From Candidatus Gastranaerophilales bacterium (lineage in GTDB: Bacteria; Cyanobacteriota; Vampirovibrionia; Gastranaerophilales; Gastranaerophilaceae), in assembly GCA_910587375.1 (NCBI GenBank), contig CAJULR010000007.1:1-16080 (forward strand): a stretch of 16,080 nucleotides of DNA, given 5' to 3'. The position numbers and the translations under genes were made by a program. The notes under the pieces are model-generated. The model was given only the letters and a program-made list of their open reading frames with translations, searched no databases and had not been told where the DNA came from. Shown piece by piece: positions 1 through 4,861 of the stretch. The stretch's first letter is position 1, and the number at the start of each line of letters is the position of its first letter.

Positions 1-1217
1 CCGGACCTATTTCGTCTACCCCGGGACCAATTTCTTCAACTCCAGGGCCAATATCTTCCACCCCTGGTCCGATTTCATCAACACCAGGCCCAATCTCATC
101 AACTCCCGGACCTATTTCGTCTACCCCGGGTCCGATCTCATCTACGCCTGGTCCGATATCTTCCACACCTGGACCTATTTCATCAACTCCTGGTCCAATC
201 TCATCTACGCCGGGGCCAGTATCTTCAACTCCAGGACCCGTGTCATCAACCCCTGGGCCTGTAAGCTCAACACCCGGTCCAGTATCATCAACTCCAGGAC
301 CCGTGTCATCAACTCCTGGGCCTGTGTCATCTGCCCCTGGACCAGTAAGCTCAACACCACCGAGCTATACGCCATCATTTAACCCAGATACACCAATACC
401 TGAACCAGGTGATTCAAAAACACCGACGAGCTCAACACCAGGTACAACAAGCTCAACCCCTGGGCCTACAAGCTCAACTCCTGGGTCAACAACTTCAAGT
501 TGCTTACCGCCTCCACCGCCAAGCAACTCTGCAACTGCTACAAAACCAAATACAGTAACAGGAAGTAAAACCGTTACATCAAGCAGCACGGTGACAACCC
601 CAAGTGTTTCAAGCACTCCAAGTAGCACACAAAGTGTAACTTCTTCTAGGACTTCAAGTACACCGAGCAGCTCATCAAGTAAAACTCCAACTACTTCCTC
701 TACGAGCGGTTCACCCGGTATAACTTCAATCGGTCAGGCTGATTCCAAAACTCCTGCTCCGTCAAGTACTTCTTCAAGTACTCCATCCAGCGGTGGCACA
801 ACGTCAGTAACCCCATCGAGTGGGGGTACAACATCGGTAACTCCATCGAGCGGAGGTGTTACAGGAAGCACAGCGCCCGTTGAGAACAAAGTAAACGACA
901 AGACTTCTGATGTTACTCAAAGTTCAACCAAAGTAGAACAAAGAGGCGACAAACAGCAAGCCGTTAAACAGGCCGAACCTCAACAAAAACAACAGGTTGT
1001 TCAACAACCACAAGCTGTTCAAGAGTCTGAACCTCAACAGGTTGAACAAGCAGCGGCTCCTGCGCCCTCAAACCCGGTAGAATCTGTTGCAAATGTAGTT
1101 TCCGATGAAACTTCAAAAAAGATAGAAGAATCATCTAAAGTTGAAGTTAGGGGACAACAAGATAGCGCACCCAAGGTTGAATTTGACCCGGATGGCGATA
1201 TAGTTATCGAAGAATAA
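1..1217 (+). CDS. Mucin-like Ser/Thr/Pro repeat protein, 5' end missing
   Basis: The frame is open from base 3 and no start is visible, so the gene begins left of the window; the GTG at 240 is only a valine codon inside the repeat. About 404 residues are seen. In order: 17 copies of a Gly-Pro-Ile/Val-Ser-Ser-Thr-Pro heptapeptide; a Ser/Thr/Pro-rich stretch with looser SSTPG units and one Cys beside a proline run; nearly three copies of a ten-residue TPSSGGTTSV-type unit; a Gln-rich segment; and an acidic tail ending in Glu-Glu. No folded domain, LPXTG motif or C-terminal membrane anchor is seen. Such composition is typical of extended, often O-glycosylated surface stalks or adhesins, but that role is inferred. 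The function-bearing N-terminus is not in view. A strong terminator follows. Confidence 0.85.
   Translation, partial: GPISSTPGPISSTPGPISSTPGPISSTPGPISSTPGPISSTPGPISSTPGPISSTPGPISSTPGPISSTPGPVSSTPGPVSSTPGPVSSTPGPVSSTPGPVSSTPGPVSSAPGPVSSTPPSYTPSFNPDTPIPEPGDSKTPTSSTPGTTSSTPGPTSSTPGSTTSSCLPPPPPSNSATATKPNTVTGSKTVTSSSTVTTPSVSSTPSSTQSVTSSRTSSTPSSSSSKTPTTSSTSGSPGITSIGQADSKTPAPSSTSSSTPSSGGTTSVTPSSGGTTSVTPSSGGVTGSTAPVENKVNDKTSDVTQSSTKVEQRGDKQQAVKQAEPQQKQQVVQQPQAVQESEPQQVEQAAAPAPSNPVESVANVVSDETSKKIEESSKVEVRGQQDSAPKVEFDPDGDIVIEE
3..359 (+). repeat. 21-bp tandem repeat encoding a heptapeptide, 17 copies
   Basis: Seventeen in-frame 21-base units, each coding Gly-Pro-(Ile/Val)-Ser-Ser-(Thr/Ala)-Pro. The first ten units have Ile and the last seven Val at position three; one unit has Ala for Thr. 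Nearly all base differences are synonymous. The array continues beyond the left edge, so the full copy number is unknown. Confidence 0.95.
780..866 (+). repeat. 30-bp tandem repeat encoding a decapeptide, about 2.9 copies
   Basis: Units at 780-809, 810-839 and 840-866 code for TPSSGGTTSV-like decapeptides inside the same Ser/Thr-rich protein. The third unit diverges at its end (GGVTG). The copies differ mainly at third codon positions. Confidence 0.85.
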
Positions 1218-1240
1218 TTAATTCGCATAATATAAAACAA

Positions 1241-1276
1241 AACAGAGCACTTAATTAAACGGTGCTCTGTTTTTTG
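1241..1276 (+). terminator. Rho-independent terminator of the repeat protein
   Basis: A perfect 10-bp stem (1241-1250 with 1262-1271) closes an 11-base loop and runs into a T tract. It lies 24 bases after the stop codon of the repeat protein. Confidence 0.9.
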
Positions 1277-1350
1277 CATTTAAAAAGATATAAAAAGCGT
1301 TTTTAGTATTCAATGGTACGTTTTTGCGCAACATATACTAAGAATTAAAA

Positions 1351-2508
1351 TTAATCGAGTGCGGCTTCAATTGTGCCGCCGCCAAGGACAACATCATCTT
1401 GATAAAAAACAACGGCCTGCCCCGGGGTTATGGCGTTTTGAGGCTCACTGAATTCAACTTTTGCAATTGTTTCACCCGCTGTCGTGGTTTCCAATTTAAT
1501 TTCACATTCTGCCTTTTGGCCTGCGGAGCGAATTTTGGCCGTTGCGCTTAAAGAAGCCGGCGGTGGAAATTCTCCCCCAGGCGAGTCAAAATATGTCCAG
1601 GAAATGTCCTTTGCAATTAATTTTTTAGAGAATGTATATTCTTTTTCTGCAACAGTGACAATGTTTTTAGCTGGGTCAAGCGCCGTAACGTACAAGGGGC
1701 TTGGGTGTGCAATTTTTAAGCCCTTTCTTTGGCCAATTGTATAGTTAAATATACCCTTGTGAGCGCCTAAAACCTTGCCATTCACATGAATAATTTCGCC
1801 GGGGGCTTCCTTTGCCTCAATAATTTCTGCATAATCTCCTTTGTAAAAATCCTGGCTGTCGGTTTTGTCGTGTACAATTAGGCCGCTTTCCTTTGCAAAC
1901 GTCCGAACATCTTCTTTTTCAAAACTGCCAAGCGGGAAAAGTATGTTTTGGAGCTTGTCTTGGGTTAATTTGTATAAAAAATATGTTTGGTCTTTTTTTT
2001 GGTTAATTCCTTGTTTTAGAAGAAATTTGCCGATTTTTTCATCATATTCAATTCTTGCATAATGACCGGTTGCAAATTTATCAAATTTTATGCCCATCTC
2101 CCTTGCAAGGCTTGGAAAAACTCCAAATTTAATTCTTGGATTACAGAGCACACAAGGGTTTGGCGTTCTTCCGTTTTTGTATTCGTTTTTAAATTCACTA
2201 AAAACCAGTTCATTAAATGCTTTTGCACAATCAATCAAATGAAATTCAATTCCAATTTTATCGCAAATTGCCCTGGCGTCTTTGATTTCTTTTTCTTTAT
2301 CTGCCCCATAGCAAGAGTTTGCAATGGTTTTAACCTCGCCATTGTATACTTTCATCATAGCGCCGATGACATTATAGCCTTTTTGTTTTAACTTTAGAGC
2401 GCACACGGCAGAATCTACGCCGCCAGAAACCCCGACAAGCACGGTTGTGTTTTCAATATTTTTTGGGCCTTTTGCCTGGGCGGGCACTTGAATTTCCAAA
2501 TTTTCCAT
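1351..2508 (-). CDS. mnmA: tRNA-specific 2-thiouridylase MnmA
   Basis: 385 residues. MnmA transfers sulfur to U34 of tRNA-Lys, -Glu and -Gln, making the 2-thio part of mnm5s2U in the cytoplasm. Seen: the PP-loop SGGVDS (residues 28-33), which adenylates U34; TPNPCVLCN with C119 and C122; ATGHYARI (146-152); KDQTYFLY; and the C-terminal barrel with YTIGQRKGL. Odd point: the usual ICF motif that carries the second catalytic Cys (Cys199 in E. coli) reads DSQDFYKGDY, with Tyr222 in place of Cys. Other cysteines are C66 (NSCYGAD), C82 and C94. The start chosen is the ATG at 2508, with no Shine-Dalgarno but a TAAAAT box 7 bases upstream; the frame stays open to 2586 but that extension lacks support. 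Two of its tRNA substrates, Gln(UUG) and Lys(UUU), are encoded in this window. Confidence 0.93.
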   Translation of the reverse strand: MENLEIQVPAQAKGPKNIENTTVLVGVSGGVDSAVCALKLKQKGYNVIGAMMKVYNGEVKTIANSCYGADKEKEIKDARAICDKIGIEFHLIDCAKAFNELVFSEFKNEYKNGRTPNPCVLCNPRIKFGVFPSLAREMGIKFDKFATGHYARIEYDEKIGKFLLKQGINQKKDQTYFLYKLTQDKLQNILFPLGSFEKEDVRTFAKESGLIVHDKTDSQDFYKGDYAEIIEAKEAPGEIIHVNGKVLGAHKGIFNYTIGQRKGLKIAHPSPLYVTALDPAKNIVTVAEKEYTFSKKLIAKDISWTYFDSPGGEFPPPASLSATAKIRSAGQKAECEIKLETTTAGETIAKVEFSEPQNAITPGQAVVFYQDDVVLGGGTIEAALD

Positions 2509-2515
2509 AACAGAG

Positions 2516-2547
2516 ATTTTAGCACAAAATTTGACAAATAATGTCAT
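2516..2547 (-). promoter_or_regulatory. Candidate leaderless promoter of mnmA
   Basis: On the minus strand TAAAAT (2516-2521) lies 7 bases before the ATG, so transcription would start at or next to the start codon. An ATGACA hexamer (2542-2547) is the best -35 candidate, but its spacing of 20 is long. Confidence 0.5.
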
Positions 2548-2553
2548 TAAAAT

Positions 2554-2583
2554 TTGACACGGGGGCCAAAAAGGGTTTAAAAT
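2554..2583 (+). promoter_or_regulatory. Leaderless sigma70-type promoter of the 83-residue protein
   Basis: Consensus TTGACA (2554-2559), an 18-base spacer and TAAAAT (2578-2583), followed by exactly 6 bases and the ATG at 2590. The predicted transcript starts at the start codon. Confidence 0.75.
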
Positions 2584-2589
2584 CAAGGA

Positions 2590-2841
2590 ATGTTACCTGA
2601 AATTGATGAAGAAAATTTTAATAAAGTCGTGGGTGAAATCCTGACGGACATTTCCGCCTGGCGTAAAGGGATGATTCATTATGTTAAGGATGAAAATCCG
2701 GAGTTAAATTCTGCAATAATTGAACTTGCAAATAAAACAGATTTAGACCCTAAGGCCGTTGCCACTGGCGCTTATATGGCATATCTTTTAATTGAAAACG
2801 CCGCAAAAAAGCAAGATGAACTTTTAAATTTTGAAGAATAG
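2590..2841 (+). CDS. Small helical protein of unknown function
   Basis: 83 residues, acidic, with no signal peptide, Cys or membrane segment; it looks like a compact all-helical cytoplasmic protein. I do not recognise the family. It starts 81 bases from the mnmA start, divergently, and has its own well-formed promoter (TTGACA-18-TAAAAT). An AAGGA directly touches the ATG, too close to act as a Shine-Dalgarno site, so leaderless initiation fits better. Consensus promoter, clean frame and a small downstream hairpin terminator argue that it is a real gene. Sharing a divergent control region with mnmA could mean co-regulation, but nothing in the protein itself suggests tRNA modification. Confidence 0.75.
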   Translation: MLPEIDEENFNKVVGEILTDISAWRKGMIHYVKDENPELNSAIIELANKTDLDPKAVATGAYMAYLLIENAAKKQDELLNFEE

Positions 2842-2919
2842 AAATTTTTCCCGGGGTTATATCCTTGTTATAGCTCTGTTTTTAAGTAAAATTAAGTTAA
2901 ATGTTACATTTTATGAATT

Positions 2920-2938
2920 AGACTGAAAAGTCTTTTTA
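2920..2938 (+). terminator. Small hairpin terminator after the 83-residue protein
   Basis: A 5-bp stem AGACT/AGTCT (2920-2924 with 2929-2933) with a GAAA tetraloop, then a T-rich run. It is short, so it may be weak. It overlaps the -35 region of the next gene. Confidence 0.5.
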
Positions 2939-2952
2939 TTTTGGTGTAGAAT
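2923..2952 (+). promoter_or_regulatory. Leaderless promoter of the kinase gene
   Basis: TAGAAT (2947-2952) followed by exactly 6 bases and the ATG at 2959. The best -35 is CTGAAA (2923-2928), 18 bases upstream, a poor match. No Shine-Dalgarno is present. Confidence 0.6.
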
Positions 2953-2958
2953 GTATTT

Positions 2959-3795
2959 ATGAGTACTGAAACAGAAAATTTAAACATCCAAGCTGCAAAA
3001 GACGATATGCCTTTTATTGCAAAGATTTTGGAAAATATTAGAGAAGTTATCGCATACGACAAACAGCAAAAACAGCCGCTTATTTTAAGAATAAACGAGG
3101 CTTTTATATTTAAAATTGCAAGAAAGGCGATTTTAGAGAAAAATTCTACGTTTTTGATGTCTATTGCAGGCGAATCTGCTTCAGGGAAGACAACTCTTGT
3201 AAAAAACACTGCAAAAGCTTGTATTAAGACAGATACAGACAATACATACACGGTTATTTGTTGTGATGATTATTATAAAGACGCTTCTAAGGAATTAAAA
3301 GACGCAGGAAGCTATGAAGAGCTTTTTAAAACGGGCTTTAGCTTTGATACGCCGGACGCTATTGACCTTGCGCTTATGAAAGAGCATTTAATTAAGCTCA
3401 AAGAAGGCGAAACGGTTTATTCTCCTTTTTACGATTTTGTAACTTGCGAGAGCAAAAAAGACAGCGTGATTAAAAAACCTGCAAAGATAATTCTTAACGA
3501 AGGCTTGTATGTTTTAAACGAATGCATGCGCGACATCGTGGATGTTAAAATTTACGTTTACACACCTTTTGAAATCATTAAAGAACGTTGGTATGCGCGC
3601 GCTGTGACCCGTGGTAAAATCGGCAAAGCTGCTGATATGCAATTCCATGACGTTAACCAAACGGCATTTAGATATATTCGCCCGACAATGGAAATTGCGG
3701 ATATTGTAATTAACGGTCTTACGACACAGCAATACATTGAAGAAATTGCATTAATGTTTATTGACGCGATTGTTAAGGTTTTAAGAACGCGCTAA
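2959..3795 (+). CDS. P-loop kinase of the uridine kinase / phosphoribulokinase family
   Basis: 278 residues. Uridine kinases phosphorylate uridine or cytidine to UMP or CMP in pyrimidine salvage, in the cytoplasm. Seen: an N-terminal helical region of about 65 residues, Walker A GESASGKT (71-78), an acidic CCDDYY segment after the second strand (typical of the nucleoside-binding region), PFYDFVTCES matching the family's substrate-binding P-x-YD motif, and an Arg-rich ERWYARAVTRG lid-like segment. The N-terminal extension before the P-loop is longer than in classic Udk, so a different small-molecule substrate is possible. The start is the ATG at 2959, 6 bases after a TAGAAT box. It stands alone; the downstream 233 bases lead to tRNA-Gln. 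Confidence 0.8.
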   Translation: MSTETENLNIQAAKDDMPFIAKILENIREVIAYDKQQKQPLILRINEAFIFKIARKAILEKNSTFLMSIAGESASGKTTLVKNTAKACIKTDTDNTYTVICCDDYYKDASKELKDAGSYEELFKTGFSFDTPDAIDLALMKEHLIKLKEGETVYSPFYDFVTCESKKDSVIKKPAKIILNEGLYVLNECMRDIVDVKIYVYTPFEIIKERWYARAVTRGKIGKAADMQFHDVNQTAFRYIRPTMEIADIVINGLTTQQYIEEIALMFIDAIVKVLRTR

Positions 3796-3985
3796 ATTAG
3801 GCTTTTGAATTGCTGCTTTGCTATTTTTGGCGCACTCTAGCTGTTTTTGACATACTTAATGCGTGTTTTTTACAGATATTTTTGAGTATTTTTAGATTGT
3901 TTTTGGTGTAGATTTTATCAATACATATCTAATCGGTATATTTTTGGCCACGTATGCTCTTAAAATAATAAAAAAGAAAAAATAC
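3796..3985. other. A+T-rich spacer with spaced T tracts
   Basis: No gene is seen between the kinase and tRNA-Gln. The segment holds runs of four to six T near 3824, 3844, 3866, 3879, 3889, 3900 and 3913, several about one helical turn apart, which could bend the DNA. No clear terminator for the kinase was found. Confidence 0.4.
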
Positions 3986-4014
3986 TTGACAGAAAGCCTT
4001 GCTCTTAATAAGAT
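3986..4014 (+). promoter_or_regulatory. Promoter of tRNA-Gln
   Basis: Consensus TTGACA (3986-3991), a 17-base spacer and TAAGAT (4009-4014), giving a start near 4021, 8 bases before the mature tRNA. Confidence 0.7.
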
Positions 4015-4028
4015 AATATAGTTCCCAT

Positions 4029-4104
4029 TGGGGCGTCGCCAAGTGGTAAGGCACCTGGTTTTGGTCCAGGCATCTCGGAGGTTCGAATCCTTCCGCCCCA
4101 GCCA
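4029..4104 (+). tRNA. tRNA-Gln (UUG), CCA encoded
   Basis: A full cloverleaf: 7-bp acceptor TGGGGCG/CGCCCCA, anticodon stem CCTGG/CCAGG around a loop with TTG, and a T arm with TTCGAAT. GCCA follows the acceptor, so discriminator G plus CCA is encoded, unlike the other two tRNAs here. U34 is a substrate for MnmA. Confidence 0.97.
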
Positions 4105-4110
4105 ATTTAA

Positions 4111-4135
4111 AAGACGGTTATAAGCCGTCTTTTTT
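4111..4135 (+). terminator. Terminator of tRNA-Gln
   Basis: A 7-bp stem AAGACGG/CCGTCTT (4111-4117 with 4125-4131), a 7-base loop and a T run. It ends 5 bases before the -10 box of the next gene. Confidence 0.85.
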
Positions 4136-4139
4136 GCAT

Positions 4140-4145
4140 TATAAT
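4140..4145 (+). promoter_or_regulatory. Leaderless -10 box of the MmcQ/YjbR gene
   Basis: Perfect TATAAT followed by exactly 6 bases and the ATG at 4152. The region where the -35 should sit lies inside the tRNA-Gln terminator hairpin and matches poorly. No Shine-Dalgarno precedes the ATG. Confidence 0.6.
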
Positions 4146-4151
4146 GGGCTT

Positions 4152-4823
4152 ATGGATATCGAAAACAACATCTTTAAAAAGCATACGGCAGATTTTAAAA
4201 AGCTTGAAAACTATGGTTTTAAAAGGCTTAAAGAGGGATTTGAGCTCGATAAAACCTTTAAAGACGGGCTTTTTAGGGCTTCTATTTTGGTTAATTTTGA
4301 TGGCAAGGTTTCAGGCAAAGTGTTTGACCTTGAAAGCAACGATGAATTCTTGCCATTAAGAGTGGAACACAATGTAGGCGCATTTATAGGCGAAATCCGC
4401 ACTGAATATGAAAAAATCCTAACAGATATCAGGGAAAACTGCTTTACAAAGGAATATTTTGTCCTTCCGCAATCAAACAGAATTGTAAATCTGCTTATTG
4501 AAAAATATGGCGATATGCCGGAGTTTTTGTGGGAAAAGTTCACAGGAACAGGGGTTTTTAGAAACTCTAAAACCAAGAAATGGTATCTTGCAATTTTGAA
4601 TGTGGACAGGTCTAAAATTGAACCTAAACAGAAGGGATTAGTTGAGGTTGCAGACATAAAGCTTGCGCCCGAAAGCATTCAAAAACTCTTGAAACAGAAG
4701 GGTTTTTACCCAGGATATCACATGAATAAAAAATATTGGCTTACAATTGTTTTGGATGACACCGTGTCTGATGAGAAAATCATGGAGCTTATTGAAGAAA
4801 GTTATGGTTATTCCCAAAAATAG
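4152..4823 (+). CDS. MmcQ/YjbR family protein
   Basis: 223 residues from the ATG at 4152. The C-terminal half (about 105-220) fits the MmcQ/YjbR fold: YFVLPQSNRIVNLLIEKYG, a central FRNSKTKKWYLAIL strand pair, PESIQKLLKQKGFYPGYHMNKKYWLTIVLDD and a final helix. Members are small, CyaY-like proteins suggested to bind DNA, with no well-established function. The N-terminal 100 residues (FRASILVNFDGKVSGKVFDLE) look like a second small alpha/beta domain, an arrangement seen in longer family members. A TTG at 4134 would add six residues, but it lies upstream of the TATAAT box from which a leaderless mRNA would start, so I prefer 4152. Cytoplasmic; no operon partner. Confidence 0.85.
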   Translation: MDIENNIFKKHTADFKKLENYGFKRLKEGFELDKTFKDGLFRASILVNFDGKVSGKVFDLESNDEFLPLRVEHNVGAFIGEIRTEYEKILTDIRENCFTKEYFVLPQSNRIVNLLIEKYGDMPEFLWEKFTGTGVFRNSKTKKWYLAILNVDRSKIEPKQKGLVEVADIKLAPESIQKLLKQKGFYPGYHMNKKYWLTIVLDDTVSDEKIMELIEESYGYSQK

Positions 4824-4850
4824 CCTTTTTAGTGTGAATTTTGGGCTTTT
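4813..4850 (+). terminator. Possible terminator of the MmcQ/YjbR gene
   Basis: A 7-bp stem CCCAAAA/TTTTGGG (4813-4819 with 4839-4845), a 19-base loop, then CTTTT. The stem begins inside the last codons. The large loop makes it uncertain. Confidence 0.45.
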
Positions 4851-4861
4851 ATCCTTATAGA

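Noticed and set aside
1..359. CRISPR-like array
   Set aside because: The repeats are contiguous 21-base coding units with no spacers.
365..628. Minus-strand open frame opposite the repeat protein
   Set aside because: It is the mirror of the low-complexity Ser/Thr/Pro coding strand and has no promoter or Shine-Dalgarno.
240..1217. GTG at 240 as the start of the repeat protein
   Set aside because: The frame is open to base 3 with the same heptapeptide repeat, so this GTG is an internal valine codon.
2509..2586. Upstream extension of mnmA to 2586
   Set aside because: The extension crosses the promoter region and lacks a ribosome site; the MnmA fold begins after 2508.
4134..4151. TTG start for the MmcQ/YjbR gene
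   Set aside because: It lies in the terminator tail and above the TATAAT box; the ATG at 4152 fits the predicted transcript start.
4211..4678. Minus-strand open frame of 155 codons within the MmcQ/YjbR gene
   Set aside because: It is antisense to a gene with clear family motifs and has no recognisable domain or start signal.
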